From Ruminiclostridium sufflavum DSM 19573 (lineage in GTDB: Bacteria > Bacillota > Clostridia > Acetivibrionales > DSM-1351), in the NCBI RefSeq assembly GCF_003208175.1, contig NZ_QKMR01000004.1, forward strand, positions 1 to 64,000: DNA of 64,000 nt, read 5' to 3'. How positions within the stretch are numbered: position 1 is the stretch's first letter; every line of letters starts with the position of its first letter. The notes beneath the pieces were generated by a model. The model was not told the DNA's origin. It saw only the letters and a list, made by a program, of their open reading frames with translations, and did not search any database. Shown here in pieces: positions 9,869-21,163 of this stretch. Both the position numbers and the translations under genes were made by a program.

Positions 9869-11248
9869 TTATTTGCCTATACAGAATCTGCTGAATATAT
9901 TGTGCATAACAGCCTCATCTATTGATTCACCTGTTATTTGTCCTATACATTCTGCAGAATTTTTTATATCTATTGTAACCATATCTAAAGGCATACCTAT
10001 TTCAAATGAACTAAGAGCTTGATTAATAGAAGCAATCCCCATATCAACTAAGTGTTTATGTCTGGCATTTGTTAATATTATCTCATTATTCTGAGAAATG
10101 CTGCCCTTATAAAACATTTCATATATTTCTTTCTCCAGTTCTTCTATTCCCTTCTCATTAATAACAGAGGCTTCTAATATCTTATCAGCATTAAGCTGCT
10201 GCTTTATATTTTTTATTTTATTTTCATTTACTAAATCAACCTTATTAATCATTACGATACTTTTCTTGTTTTTGATAATTTTCAGTACTTCCGTATCTTC
10301 CTCAAGAATACCTGTATCAGCAGCAATAATCATAATAATTAAATCTGCATCTTCTATTGCCTTGTATGCCTTATCTACACCTATTTTTTCAACAACATCC
10401 CCCGTGACTCTTATTCCGGCTGTATCAGTTATTTTTGCGGGAATTCCTTTAATGTTTATATATTCTTCAATAATATCCCTCGTTGTTCCCGGAATATCTG
10501 TGACAATTGCTCTGGTGCTCCCTGACAGCTGATTCAGTAAGGAGGATTTTCCAACATTCGGTTTTCCGGCTATAACAATATTAATACCTTCTCTTAGTAT
10601 CTTACCTCTATTGAAGGACTTAGCCAAAGCCATAAGGTCTTTCCTTATTAATATTAAATTTTGCAGTACATTTTCTCCAGTTATCTCTTCAATATCATGT
10701 TCAGGATAATCGACAGTTACTTCAATATGCGCAAGCAGCTCAACCATAATTTTTCTGATTGACCTCAGCTTTTTTGACAGGTTTCCTTCTAAATGACTTA
10801 TTGCTGCTCTGGAACCTTCAATAGTTTTAGAATTTATCAGGTCTATTATTGCTTCAGCTTGTGATAAATCAATTCTCCCGTTTAAAAAGGCACGTTTCGT
10901 AAATTCTCCGGCCTCAGCCGGTCTAGCTCCATTTTTAAGAATAAGCTCAAGTATCCGTTCTATAACAATTAATCCGCCATGGCAATTAATTTCAACAATA
11001 TCCTCTCTTGTAAAGGTTTTAGGCCTGCACATTTTTGTCAGCATTACTTCATCGACAACCTCCTTTGTGTCAGAATCTATTATTTTTCCATAGTTTACGG
11101 TATGTGAAGCTATTTCATCCATGGCTTTTCCTGAAGAAAAAATTTTTGAAGCGACTTCAAAGGCCTTTATTCCGCTTATTCTTATTATTCCTATTCCACC
11201 GGTCCCTATAGGCGTGGAAAGTGCTGCAATTGTATCCTCAAAGTACAT
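9869..11248 (-). CDS. mnmE: tRNA modification GTPase MnmE
   Basis: The 459-residue GTPase (TrmE) is the partner of MnmG in wobble-uridine modification. It shows an N-terminal folate-binding domain, a helical domain and an inserted G domain: GKPNVGKSSLLN (G1), DTAG (G3), NKVD (G4). The C-terminus is the family CIGK, which holds the essential cysteine. I chose ATG 11248 because AGAGGT lies 7 bases before it and the protein then begins MYFEDTIAAL like its homologues; an in-frame start 10 codons upstream lacks a good site. Confidence 0.97.
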   Translation of the reverse strand: MYFEDTIAALSTPIGTGGIGIIRISGIKAFEVASKIFSSGKAMDEIASHTVNYGKIIDSDTKEVVDEVMLTKMCRPKTFTREDIVEINCHGGLIVIERILELILKNGARPAEAGEFTKRAFLNGRIDLSQAEAIIDLINSKTIEGSRAAISHLEGNLSKKLRSIRKIMVELLAHIEVTVDYPEHDIEEITGENVLQNLILIRKDLMALAKSFNRGKILREGINIVIAGKPNVGKSSLLNQLSGSTRAIVTDIPGTTRDIIEEYINIKGIPAKITDTAGIRVTGDVVEKIGVDKAYKAIEDADLIIMIIAADTGILEEDTEVLKIIKNKKSIVMINKVDLVNENKIKNIKQQLNADKILEASVINEKGIEELEKEIYEMFYKGSISQNNEIILTNARHKHLVDMGIASINQALSSFEIGMPLDMVTIDIKNSAECIGQITGESIDEAVMHNIFSRFCIGK

Positions 11249-11353
11249 AAATATACCTCTAATCTCTGACTTTATCATACTTTCAAACGCACAAAATGGC
11301 TCAAGGAGAATTCCTGAACCATTTTATTTCATATTTAAAACTAATATTTTGTA

Positions 11354-11989
11354 TTATTTTTTTAATGCAATAACTACCTTTCTTCTTGGTTCTTCTCCGG
11401 TACTATATGTTTCAACATATTTGTGACCTTGCAGTGATGAATGAATTATTCTTCTCTCATATGGGTTCATTGGCTCAAGAGTAACCGGCTTTTTATACTT
11501 CACAACCTTTTCAGCAAGCCTGCTGGCTAATTTTATAAGAGTTTCCTCCCTTTTTTGCCTGTAATTCTCAACATTTAAAATTACTCTTTTATAATCATCA
11601 TACTCTTTATTTACAACCAAACTGGTAAGATACTGAAGAGCATCCATAGTCTCACCGCGGCGTCCTATGATTATACCAATATCATCACCGTTAATATCAA
11701 CCACTACATTTTCTTCATCTTCGCTTACACTTATATCAGCTTCAACTTCCATATTATTTAATATTGTATAAAGGAAGTCGGATGCAACATCACATCTGTT
11801 ATTACTTTCTTGTTCCTTTACTGTAGCTCGTATTCTTGCAACCTTTGAACCTATAATTCCAAAAATTCCTTTTGTCCCTTCCTCAATAACCTCAACATCA
11901 ATATCCTCCTCGGACAAATTTAACTCTGAAAGTGCTGCTGAAATAGCCTCTTGAACTGTTTTACCTGTTTTTTCTATACTGTAAGCCAT
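11354..11989 (-). CDS. khpB: RNA-binding protein KhpB (Jag/SpoIIIJ-associated)
   Basis: The 211-residue protein has three parts: Jag-N (residues 1-~50, MAYSIEKTGKTVQEA), a type II KH domain (~75-150, with GRRGETMDALQYL) and a C-terminal R3H domain (RRIIHSSLQGHKYVETYS). KhpB and KhpA form an RNA chaperone that affects cell elongation and division in Firmicutes. GGAGG lies 13 bases before the ATG and the gene follows yidC with a 7 bp gap, the same pairing as spoIIIJ-jag in Bacillus. Confidence 0.95.
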   Translation of the reverse strand: MAYSIEKTGKTVQEAISAALSELNLSEEDIDVEVIEEGTKGIFGIIGSKVARIRATVKEQESNNRCDVASDFLYTILNNMEVEADISVSEDEENVVVDINGDDIGIIIGRRGETMDALQYLTSLVVNKEYDDYKRVILNVENYRQKREETLIKLASRLAEKVVKYKKPVTLEPMNPYERRIIHSSLQGHKYVETYSTGEEPRRKVVIALKK

Positions 11990-11996
11990 TATTTAG

Positions 11997-12842
11997 TCAC
12001 ACCTCCTTCTTTTTAAGGACATATTTATTAACATAGTATTGTTGCGCAATTGAAAATATATTACCAACGAACCAATACAGTGACATACCTACAGGAAACT
12101 GAAATGAAAATATCAAGGTCATTAAAGGAGATATATACAGCATTGAATTTCCCATAGGATTTGCAGCCTTATCCTTTGTACTGTCATTTGTCTTTTTCGG
12201 CATTGACATACGGGCAGTCAGATAAGTTGTTACTACTGCAAGCAATGGTAATATAAGCAATAAAAACTTCGAAGGATCATCTATCATTTGACTAAAATCC
12301 CACGTAGGTATATTTCCCAAATTCAAACCGCTGTGGCTTGGAAAAAACATATTCAGGTTGCCTACTTTATCTCCCTGTCCGCTCTTAATAAAATAAGTAA
12401 TCGTGTCTATTTCAGGATATCTGCCTACCGTACTTGCCTGACTTGCTTGATTTGCCAAATCAGCCAGCTGAGTATCTGAAAATCCGAGCATAAACTTCAG
12501 CGGTCTGGAAATAACCTGCCATAAAGCAAATAAAATCGGCATCTGAATTAATAGGGGAAGACACCCTCCAGCCGGATTTATTTTATGCTCCTGATAAATT
12601 TTCATCGTTTCTTGATTAAGCTTTTCCTTGTCATTTGCATATTTTCTCTGTACCTCCTGCAGGAGTGGTTGAACCTTCTGCATCTCAGCAGTCGACTTAT
12701 ATTGCTTCAAAGTCAGGGGTACCATTGCCGTTCTTACAATTATTGTGAAAATAATCAAGGCTATTCCATAATTATTTACGCCACCATAAATCCAATAAAG
12801 AAATTTTCCTAGTGGGTCAGCGATTACATTTAAAAATCCCAT
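11997..12842 (-). CDS. yidC: Membrane protein insertase YidC/Oxa1
   Basis: The 281-residue insertase has five predicted membrane segments and the short Gram-positive form without the large periplasmic domain. The hydrophilic groove arginine lies in the first helix (IVRTAMVPLTLKQY), followed by a cytoplasmic charged hairpin (QKVQPLLQEVQRKY) and a basic tail. It inserts membrane proteins alone or with SecYEG. Unlike SpoIIIJ of Bacillus there is no evident lipoprotein cysteine at the N-terminus (MGFLNVIADPLGK). Confidence 0.95.
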   Translation of the reverse strand: MGFLNVIADPLGKFLYWIYGGVNNYGIALIIFTIIVRTAMVPLTLKQYKSTAEMQKVQPLLQEVQRKYANDKEKLNQETMKIYQEHKINPAGGCLPLLIQMPILFALWQVISRPLKFMLGFSDTQLADLANQASQASTVGRYPEIDTITYFIKSGQGDKVGNLNMFFPSHSGLNLGNIPTWDFSQMIDDPSKFLLLILPLLAVVTTYLTARMSMPKKTNDSTKDKAANPMGNSMLYISPLMTLIFSFQFPVGMSLYWFVGNIFSIAQQYYVNKYVLKKKEV

Positions 12843-12877
12843 AACGTATATATATCTCCTAAACCTATGTTTTTAAT

Positions 12878-13093
12878 CTATTTTACAGGATCATACCCTC
12901 CCGGATGAAAAGGATGACACTTTAATATTCTTTTTATACCCATATAACTCCCTTTAAGGCAACCATATTTCATAATAGCCTCCAGAGTATACTGCGAACA
13001 TGTTGGATAAAACCTGCACGTAGGCTTCATTTTTAAAGGTGATAAAAACCTTTGGTAAAACAAAATCAAAGAAATCAAAGCTCTTTTAAACAA
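12878..13093 (-). CDS. yidD: Membrane protein insertion efficiency factor YidD
   Basis: The 71-residue protein has the conserved cysteine-containing core [15 protein letters not shown] and HPFHPGG near the C-terminus. An N-terminal amphipathic helix ([15 protein letters not shown]) places it at the inner face of the membrane, where it assists YidC. Its start lies inside the end of rnpA (about 19 bp overlap), so the two are translationally coupled. Position between rnpA and yidC is conserved across bacteria. Confidence 0.96.
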   Translation of the reverse strand: MFKRALISLILFYQRFLSPLKMKPTCRFYPTCSQYTLEAIMKYGCLKGSYMGIKRILKCHPFHPGGYDPVK

Positions 13094-13440
13094 TTGTATT
13101 TCTCCTGATCAAATATTCGCAGCTTTTTTAATAAATACTTAAATTCCTTTACCAATTCAGAATATTTAGAGACAGTATCTTCACCTCTGGCAGCAATAAT
13201 TATATCATACCCTTTAAGAATATAATTTTCTAATTGTCTATAGCCCTCTCTAATCAATCTTTTTTTCTTATTTCTTGTAACTGCCTTTCCGGCTTTTTTT
13301 GAAACTGATATACCGATTCTGTTAAAGGATTGTCTGTTTGGAAGTGCATAAACTACTATATGCCTTCCTACATAAAACAATCCTTTATTGAAAACTTTTG
13401 CAAACTCATAGTTCTTCTTAAGTGTTACAACTTTCCGCAT
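13075..13440 (-). CDS. rnpA: Ribonuclease P protein component
   Basis: The 121-residue basic protein binds the RNase P RNA and the tRNA precursor leader. The RNR-type motif region is [23 protein letters not shown] 13440 is chosen since GGAGG lies 5 bases before it; a GTG four codons upstream would include that site. The leader has an unusual fold that can hide this ribosome-binding site (see 13440-13500). The usual order rpmH-rnpA-yidD-yidC-jag is kept. Confidence 0.96.
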   Translation of the reverse strand: MRKVVTLKKNYEFAKVFNKGLFYVGRHIVVYALPNRQSFNRIGISVSKKAGKAVTRNKKKRLIREGYRQLENYILKGYDIIIAARGEDTVSKYSELVKEFKYLLKKLRIFDQEKYNCLKEL

Positions 13441-13500
13441 ATAAACCTCCACGCCGAGTTTTGGTACAAAAAAAATAATGAAAGCAGCGTGGAGGTATAC
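13440..13500 (-). promoter_or_regulatory. rnpA leader: anti-SD hairpin and SD module copy 1
   Basis: In the minus-strand transcript ACCTCCACGC (13487-13496) is exactly complementary to GCGTGGAGGT (13445-13454), which contains the rnpA Shine-Dalgarno. The intervening ~32 nt hold a T-run and CC..GG mini-hairpin shared with three other genes. Pairing would hide the ribosome-binding site. The complementarity is seen; translational control is inferred. Confidence 0.5.
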
Positions 13501-13585
13501 TGTCTTTTTACACAGACATCAGGGTTATTTCCTTCTATGCTACCTGCATAAGCTTTTATCTCTGTATTAAAAATAAGCAAGCTTT

Positions 13586-13613
13586 AAAGAAAAAGACCAC
13601 AAAATGCGGTCTT
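13586..13613 (-). terminator. Terminator or attenuator between rpmH and rnpA
   Basis: On the minus strand AAGACC and GGTCTT flank a short loop and are followed by a T-rich run. The stem begins at the rpmH stop codon. It would let rpmH be expressed at a higher level than rnpA. Confidence 0.7.
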
Positions 13614-13746
13614 ACGCTGAAATAGCCTTTCTTCCTTTTAATCTGCGTCTTCTTAATACTTTCCTTCCGTTAGAAGTGCTCATTCTTTTTCTGAAACCAT
13701 GCTCTTTTTGTCTATGTCTTTTTTTAGGTTGATATGTTCTTAACAT
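13612..13746 (-). CDS. rpmH: 50S ribosomal protein L34
   Basis: This is a 44-residue, very basic protein starting [20 protein letters not shown] and ending in GRKAISA, a full-length L34. GGGGGTGG lies just before the ATG. It is the first gene left of the origin, facing away from dnaA as in most bacteria, with its own strong promoter and a terminator touching the stop codon. Confidence 0.98.
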   Translation of the reverse strand: MLRTYQPKKRHRQKEHGFRKRMSTSNGRKVLRRRRLKGRKAISA

Positions 13747-13815
13747 TAGTCCACCCCCGTTCTTTTTTCTTTATATAAACTTATTAAAGTCTTTTCTTTT
13801 AAAGACACCGAATCT

Positions 13816-13845
13816 ATTATATATTAATCTTTTTTAAACTGTCAA
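13816..13845 (-). promoter_or_regulatory. rpmH promoter
   Basis: On the minus strand consensus TTGACA (13840-13845) and consensus TATAAT (13816-13821) are 18 bp apart, ~70 bp before the rpmH ATG. Confidence 0.85.
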
Positions 13846-13989
13846 GGTTCAATTGCCCAACCACTTTCACTAATATTTTTTTTCGCAATATTCTACTTGA
13901 TTTTTATATTATTTAAAAACAATATCTTGTACTTTATAGAACTCTTTAGTCAATATGTTGTTTACTGCTTATAAAATAAAATCTAAACC

Positions 13990-14125
13990 TGTGGATATAA
14001 ATGTTATTAAAATTTATTTTTTGTGGATATCTTATGTTTTTTATATTGAATTTTCCACAAAACTCTGTTATATTTATTAATACTTGTTGATAACTTGTGT
14101 GTTTTACTTTTTACACTGTTAATAA
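13990..14125 (+). other. oriC: oriC, upstream DnaA-box cluster
   Basis: This AT-rich stretch between rpmH and dnaA holds several DnaA-box-like 9-mers: TGTGGATAT at 13990 and 14022, TTTTCCACA at 14051, TGTTGATAA at 14085 and TGTTAATAA at 14117. Each differs by one or two bases from TTATNCACA or its complement. This matches the incA/incB part of the bipartite Bacillus origin. No gene lies in 13747-14324. Confidence 0.8.
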
Positions 14126-14151
14126 CTTTTATTTTTTTGTGTTTTTTATAT

Positions 14152-14182
14152 TTGAACACCTCACATAAGATTAATTTATAAT
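14152..14182 (+). promoter_or_regulatory. Candidate dnaA promoter
   Basis: TTGAAC (14152-14157) and a perfect TATAAT (14177-14182) are 19 bp apart, ~140 bp before dnaA and just after the box cluster. The long spacer makes this tentative; DnaA autoregulation would fit the position. Confidence 0.4.
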
Positions 14183-14324
14183 AAATTTTATTATCTTAAA
14201 TTTTTTGTTTTTTATTTATATATTATGTATTTTTGTATTATGGCTTATAGAGTTTGGTAAAATGTGAATCAGTTTGCAGCTTTACCATTAATAATTATGA
14301 TTAAAATCAAGGCGGGCGAGGTAT

Positions 14325-15647
14325 ATGAGTGTGCAGTTGAATGACATATGGAATCGGACATTGGAATTACTTAAGGATGAAATGACTGATATAAGTTATA
14401 ATACTTGGATATTAACAATAGAACCAATTTCTATTGATTCAAATACAATAACCTTGGGAGTTCCCGCTGACTTTCAGAAAGGAATCCTTGAGTCGAGATA
14501 TTCCTATTTGATTAAAAATTCTCTCAAGCAGGTAACTCACAAGGATTACAATATTTATTTTTCCATACCCTCACAAGCTCAGGCAAAACCTGCAATTCAA
14601 GAATATTCTGAGGATACGTCCGGTTTAGTTTTAAATCCGAAGTATACCTTTGATACCTTTGTCATCGGTAACGGAAACAGGTTTGCACATGCTGCTTCTT
14701 TAGCTGTAGCCGAAGCACCGGCCAAAGCTTACAATCCATTATTTTTATATGGGGGAGTAGGACTTGGAAAAACTCATCTTATGCATGCAATAGGTCATTT
14801 TGTATTGAGTCAGAACCCGTCATTAAAGGTTTTATATGTATCATCCGAGAAGTTTACCAACGAATTGATTAATGCTATCAAGGATGATAAAAATGAAGAA
14901 TTCAGATATAAATACAGAAATATAGATGTACTTCTCATAGACGATATTCAATTCATTGCAGGAAAAGAAAGAACTCAGGAGGAATTTTTCCATACTTTCA
15001 ATGCGCTGTACGAATCAAATAAGCAAATTATTGTTTCAAGCGATAAGCCTCCAAAAGAAATTAATACTCTTGAGGACAGGCTCAGATCAAGATTCGAATG
15101 GGGACTTATAGCAGACATAGCTCCGCCTGATTTAGAAACACGAATTGCAATACTCAGAAAAAAGGCTCAGCTTGAGAATCTTGATGTACCTGATGATGTG
15201 ATGGTTTATATCGCGGATAAGGTTGCATCAAATATCAGAGAACTTGAAGGCGCCTTAAACAGAGTAATTGCCTATTCAACATTAACAGATCATAAAATAG
15301 ATGTTGATATGGCCATAGAAGCTCTTAAAGATATGTTTAATAACAGCAAAACAATTGTTATCAATTCAAAGACTATACAAGAAATAGTTTCAAGGTATTT
15401 TCATCTTAAAACAGATGAGCTTAAATCAAAAAAAAGATCAAGAGATATTTCTTTTCCCCGGCAAATTGCAATGTTTCTTTGTCGTGAAATGACGGACATG
15501 TCATTACCTAAAATAGGTGATGAATTCGGAGGAAGAGATCATACTACAGTTATGCATGCATGTGACAAGATAAAAAACGACATGGATGACAGTGCTGAAT
15601 TGAGAAGAACAATTGAAGACATAAGAAAAAATATAATGGGTGGATAA
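14325..15647 (+). CDS. dnaA: Chromosomal replication initiator DnaA
   Basis: The 440-residue initiator has domain I (residues 1-~80), a short linker, the AAA+ domain with Walker [16 protein letters not shown] (~142-156) and Walker [10 protein letters not shown], the ISM region, and a C-terminal domain IV with the DnaA signature [15 protein letters not shown]. It binds the boxes on either side and loads the replisome. A GGCGAGG site precedes the ATG. The domain II linker is short. It marks the divide between left and right replication arms. Confidence 0.99.
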   Translation: MSVQLNDIWNRTLELLKDEMTDISYNTWILTIEPISIDSNTITLGVPADFQKGILESRYSYLIKNSLKQVTHKDYNIYFSIPSQAQAKPAIQEYSEDTSGLVLNPKYTFDTFVIGNGNRFAHAASLAVAEAPAKAYNPLFLYGGVGLGKTHLMHAIGHFVLSQNPSLKVLYVSSEKFTNELINAIKDDKNEEFRYKYRNIDVLLIDDIQFIAGKERTQEEFFHTFNALYESNKQIIVSSDKPPKEINTLEDRLRSRFEWGLIADIAPPDLETRIAILRKKAQLENLDVPDDVMVYIADKVASNIRELEGALNRVIAYSTLTDHKIDVDMAIEALKDMFNNSKTIVINSKTIQEIVSRYFHLKTDELKSKKRSRDISFPRQIAMFLCREMTDMSLPKIGDEFGGRDHTTVMHACDKIKNDMDDSAELRRTIEDIRKNIMGG

Positions 15648-15666
15648 ATTTATGTTTTATGAAACT

Positions 15667-15822
15667 TTATTCACAGTTTATGTTGATTTGGTGATTAAAA
15701 CTTGTGTAAAACTTAGAGTTTGTGCTTAAATTATTTTATTGTTAATAAAATGGTACAAGTACTCAACAAATTATTAACACCTTCTGAGTATTTACAGTAC
15801 TGAATCTCAGAAGTTATACACA
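15667..15822 (+). other. oriC: oriC, downstream DnaA boxes and probable unwinding region
   Basis: Two perfect DnaA boxes, TTATTCACA (15667-15675) and TTATACACA (15814-15822), flank an AT-rich stretch with weaker matches (TGTGTAAAA at 15703 and TTATTAACA at about 15771). In Bacillus the region between dnaA and dnaN carries the DNA unwinding element, and the same is inferred here. No gene lies between 15648 and 15895. Confidence 0.8.
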
Positions 15823-15895
15823 GATTTAACAGCACTTACTACTATTCTTACTGATTTAATTATTTATAAAATATATTAGAATACCGGAGGTTGCC

Positions 15896-16996
15896 GTGAA
15901 AATTATATGTTCAAGAGAAAATTTACTTAATGGTATAAATATAGTTCAAAAAGCAGTTTCAATAAAAACTACTTTACCTATACTTGAAGGTATACTGTTA
16001 AATGCCGACGATAAATTCAAGTTAACCGGAAATGATCTGGAGATTGGAATTGAATGTTTTGTAGAAGCAGATATAAGAAGAACCGGTTCTATCGTCATCA
16101 ATTCTAAGATGTTCGGAGATATAGTCAGAAGGCTTCCGGATTCGGAAGTACTTATTGATGTAAGTGAAAACAACCTTGTAACAGTCGAATGTGAAAATTC
16201 CCATTTTGAGATAAAAGGTATAGGTTCCTCAGGTTTTCCTAATATACCTGAGGTTGTTAAGGAAAATGTATTATGTTTGACACAATCTGATTTAAAGGAT
16301 ATGATTAGACAAACTGTGTTCGCTGTTTGTGCTGATGAGCACAGACCTGTATTGACAGGAACCCTTATAGAGGTTAAAAACAAAGAACTGGTGCTTGTAT
16401 CTATTGACGGATACAGGCTTGCTTTAAGGAGAAAAATATTAGATGTTGATTTAGATGATTTTTCAGTTATAGTACCGGGAAAAATATTAAATGAAATATC
16501 CAAGATTCTTCAGTCTGTTGATGAAGATGTATATATATATAATTCAAATAATCAAATTGTCTTTGACACAGAATCATGGCGAATTGTTTCCAGACTTATC
16601 GAAGGTAAATTTTTGAATTATAACAGCTTGCTGAATAAGGAGTTTGAAACAAAGGTCATTATTACTAACAAGGAATTTCAGGCAAGCTTAGAGAGAGCTT
16701 CTCTTATTTCCATGAATGACAAAAACAGTCCTGTTAATTTATTTATAAACGATGATAAAATTATAATTACTTCAAAAGCTGAATTTGGAAATGTAAGGGA
16801 AGAAATAAAATGTGATATAGAAGGCAACAATCTGGAAATAGCATATAATCCAACATTCTTGATTGATGCATTAAAAGCAATTGACGAGGACAGATCAGCA
16901 ATTTATTTTATTACTACAAATGCTCCTTGTACCTTCAGGCCTGTATTGGAAAATAGTGAAGCATTTGCTTATTTAGTACAAGCAGTAAGAATGTAA
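15896..16996 (+). CDS. dnaN: DNA polymerase III beta subunit (sliding clamp)
   Basis: The 366-residue protein has the three repeated clamp domains; it starts MKIICSRENLLNGINIVQKA and ends with the family-type AYLVQAVRM, where the terminal residues form part of the peptide-binding cleft. It encircles DNA as a dimer and holds polymerase. The start is GTG with CGGAGG 7 bases upstream. The gene follows the downstream oriC boxes. Confidence 0.98.
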   Translation: MKIICSRENLLNGINIVQKAVSIKTTLPILEGILLNADDKFKLTGNDLEIGIECFVEADIRRTGSIVINSKMFGDIVRRLPDSEVLIDVSENNLVTVECENSHFEIKGIGSSGFPNIPEVVKENVLCLTQSDLKDMIRQTVFAVCADEHRPVLTGTLIEVKNKELVLVSIDGYRLALRRKILDVDLDDFSVIVPGKILNEISKILQSVDEDVYIYNSNNQIVFDTESWRIVSRLIEGKFLNYNSLLNKEFETKVIITNKEFQASLERASLISMNDKNSPVNLFINDDKIIITSKAEFGNVREEIKCDIEGNNLEIAYNPTFLIDALKAIDEDRSAIYFITTNAPCTFRPVLENSEAFAYLVQAVRM

Positions 16997-17032
16997 TTCT
17001 TGTGTAATTGGACTGCATTACAGGGAGGAAAT

Positions 17033-17245
17033 ATGGAACAAGTAGAAATAAACACGGAATATATAAAATTGGATCAATTTTTAAAATGGTCCGGTGCCTG
17101 TGATAATGGTGTAACAGCAAAAAGCTTTATATTAGACGGGCTTGTCAGGGTTAATGGAAGTATAGAATTACAGAGGGGTAAAAAACTTAGAAACGGTGAT
17201 ATAATAGAATTTGAGAATATGACTTATGAGGTTGTACAAAAATAG
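17033..17245 (+). CDS. rlbA: S4-domain RNA-binding protein (YaaA/RlbA type)
   Basis: This 70-residue S4 protein contains LDQFLKWSGACDNGVTAKSF and VRVNGSIELQRGKKLRNGD, a single S4 fold that binds structured RNA. It sits between dnaN and recF as in Bacillus, where the homologue is tied to ribosome biogenesis. I chose ATG 17033 because GGGAGGAA lies a few bases upstream; an earlier in-frame ATG at 17000 has none. It is spaced 17 bp from recF. Confidence 0.9.
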   Translation: MEQVEINTEYIKLDQFLKWSGACDNGVTAKSFILDGLVRVNGSIELQRGKKLRNGDIIEFENMTYEVVQK

Positions 17246-17262
17246 CATTATGAGGTATCAAC

Positions 17263-18390
17263 TTGATTGTAAAAAGTTTGTGTTTAGAAAATTTCAGAAA
17301 TCATAAAGATACTAAAATTCAATTTTCAGACAGCTTTAATATTATTTATGGAAATAATGGCCAAGGGAAAACTAATATTCTTGAAGCCATTTATTTATGC
17401 GCTTCCGGAAGATCACACAGAACATCAAAGGATTCAGAGCTAGTTTTATTTGGCAGTGATTTTTATAATATTAATACATTTGTCTTAAATAGCGGATTAG
17501 ATAAGGTTATTAATATAAAATATTTAAATGATCAAAAAAAACAAATTATGGTCAATGAGATACCATTAAAAAAGCTTGGCTCATTAATGGGAAATCTTTA
17601 TGCTGTTATTTTTTCTCCCGAAGATTTATTTGTTGTGAAGCAAGGACCCGGAGAAAGAAGAAGATTCGTTGATATTACCTTAAGTCAAATAAGGCCTTCA
17701 TATTTTTATAATCTTCAGCAGCTGGCCAGAATACTGAAGCAGAGAAATATACTTTTAAAAAATATTTATTCTAAAAATGGTTTAATGGATACAATTGATA
17801 TATGGAATATTAAGTTAGCCGAGGTGGCTTCGAATATAATATTGGAACGCAGAAAGTTTGCAGTTTTACTTTCTGAATTAGCACAAAAGCAGCATAGATT
17901 TTTAACAACAGATAAGGAAATTATAGCCTTTGATTATAATTGCAGTTTTCAAATAGATGAAAATAGTAATAAAAGTGAAATTTCCGATATATATTTAAGG
18001 CTATTGGAAAAAGGCATAGATCGTGATATTGCAATAGGATATACCTCCCTAGGACCTCACAGAGATGATTATGATATTTCTATTAACAATAAAAGCTTAA
18101 AATTATATGGTTCGCAAGGACAACAGAGATCCTCTGTCCTGTCTTTGAAAATTGCGGAGATAGAGCTGATAAATCAGGAAACCGGTCAATATCCTATTTT
18201 ACTTTTAGATGATGTTATGTCTGAATTAGACGAAAATAGGCAAAAATATCTTATGAACAGTATAAAGGGTGTTCAGACCTTTATTACGTGTACTAATGCT
18301 TATAAATTTTCATTGGAAAACATAGCAAAATACTTTAAAATTGAAAATGGCAGTGTAATTGATATTTTTGAGAATGAAAATTTGCATTAA
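17263..18390 (+). CDS. recF: DNA replication and repair protein RecF
   Basis: The 375-residue SMC-like ATPase has Walker A YGNNGQGKTNILEAI near residue 30, signature motif SQGQQRSSVLSLKIAE near 285 and Walker B PILLLDDVMSELD near 310. It loads RecA at single-strand gaps with RecO and RecR. The start is TTG, preceded by TGAGGT. It is part of the dnaN-rlbA-recF-remB-gyrB run. Confidence 0.97.
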   Translation: MIVKSLCLENFRNHKDTKIQFSDSFNIIYGNNGQGKTNILEAIYLCASGRSHRTSKDSELVLFGSDFYNINTFVLNSGLDKVINIKYLNDQKKQIMVNEIPLKKLGSLMGNLYAVIFSPEDLFVVKQGPGERRRFVDITLSQIRPSYFYNLQQLARILKQRNILLKNIYSKNGLMDTIDIWNIKLAEVASNIILERRKFAVLLSELAQKQHRFLTTDKEIIAFDYNCSFQIDENSNKSEISDIYLRLLEKGIDRDIAIGYTSLGPHRDDYDISINNKSLKLYGSQGQQRSSVLSLKIAEIELINQETGQYPILLLDDVMSELDENRQKYLMNSIKGVQTFITCTNAYKFSLENIAKYFKIENGSVIDIFENENLH

Positions 18391-18447
18391 ACTTGTTAAT
18401 AATGTAAAATGAAAGGTAGATGCTAGTTTAGTGGGAGGATATATTAA

Positions 18448-18717
18448 ATGTTTTTGCATATCGGTGGAGATGTTGTTATACCTGTAAAAGATGTAATTGC
18501 TATTATGGATATTGATACAACAACTATATCAAAAGATACAAAAGAATTCCTTAAGATTGCTGAAGAAGAAGGCTTTATTAGAAGTATATCCGAGGATCTT
18601 CCAAAATCTTTTATTATTACAGAAGTTGATAAAAAAAGTGTGATATTTTTATCGCCTATATCTTCTGTTACTCTTAAAAAAAGATCACAATATATAAGTG
18701 AAATTGCCAATCTATAA
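18448..18717 (+). CDS. remB: Extracellular matrix regulator RemB (DUF370)
   Basis: The 89-residue DUF370 protein begins MFLHIGGDVVIPVKDVIAIM. It is the YaaB/RemB relative found between recF and gyrB in Bacillus; RemA and RemB promote biofilm matrix genes there. It has a good ribosome-binding site (GGGAGGA). Assignment to RemB rather than RemA relies mainly on this position. Confidence 0.88.
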   Translation: MFLHIGGDVVIPVKDVIAIMDIDTTTISKDTKEFLKIAEEEGFIRSISEDLPKSFIITEVDKKSVIFLSPISSVTLKKRSQYISEIANL

Positions 18718-18782
18718 TGTAATTTTTATATTACAATGTTATTAATTATTTTTAAAATAATTTTATACTAATCTGATATTAA

Positions 18783-20744
<1,962 letters not shown>

Positions 20745-20848
20745 TTTTTATATTATGATAAAAGGTTTTGACCGGTTTTGTGTACCAAGTATAAATCAGA
20801 ATAATAAAATAGTATAATGAGTACAAAGCTTGTTATTTTAGTAATTAA

Positions 20849-20881
20849 TGTCTGTATCTATATGATATAGGCATTTTTTTA
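20849..20881 (+). terminator. Intrinsic terminator after gyrB
   Basis: TGTCTGTATC and GATATAGGCA form a 10 bp stem (two G-T pairs) around TATAT, followed by seven T. It lies ~105 bp after the gyrB stop. Confidence 0.82.
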
Positions 20882-20889
20882 TTAAGAAA

Positions 20890-20905
20890 TGTTTCACGTG
20901 AAACA
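20890..20905. promoter_or_regulatory. parS: parS site 1
   Basis: This is a perfect parS palindrome TGTTTCACGTGAAACA. Flanking AGAAA/TTTCT makes the palindrome longer (26 bp). ParB (22062-22907) is expected to load here and spread. The 517 bp between gyrB and soj holds the terminator, two parS sites and the soj promoter; no gene. Confidence 0.97.
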
Positions 20906-21124
20906 TTTCTATAAACAAGCCGATATTAAAATTCAAATTTATATAGTAAATTATTATAAACATAGCTTATATAATAAGAAGTTTCATTTTATTATAGAAT
21001 TGCATGTGTATCGGAGCTAAGTACAGCTTGAAATATACACTTTGCCCAAAAAAATTAGGCTTTAAAACTGATTTTGAATACAGTTTTGGTTTGAAAGTGA
21101 TAGTAAGGTTTAGTAACTCAGTAA

Positions 21125-21140
21125 TGTTTCACGTGAAACA
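21125..21140. promoter_or_regulatory. parS: parS site 2
   Basis: This is a second perfect TGTTTCACGTGAAACA, extended to 28 bp by CAGTAA/TTACTG. It ends only 24 bp before the -35 box of the soj promoter, so ParB bound here could affect soj-parB expression. Confidence 0.97.
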
Positions 21141-21163
21141 TTACTGAAGGTATTTTAAAGTCT

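Noticed and set aside
13330-13551. 73-codon plus-strand frame overlapping rnpA and its leader
   Set aside because: rnpA on the other strand is certain; the frame has no homology I can see. The plus-strand GGAGG near 13491 is the complement arm of the rnpA leader hairpin.
15946-16503. 185-codon minus-strand frame within dnaN
   Set aside because: dnaN is certain on the plus strand; the reverse frame shows no ribosome-binding site or known motif.
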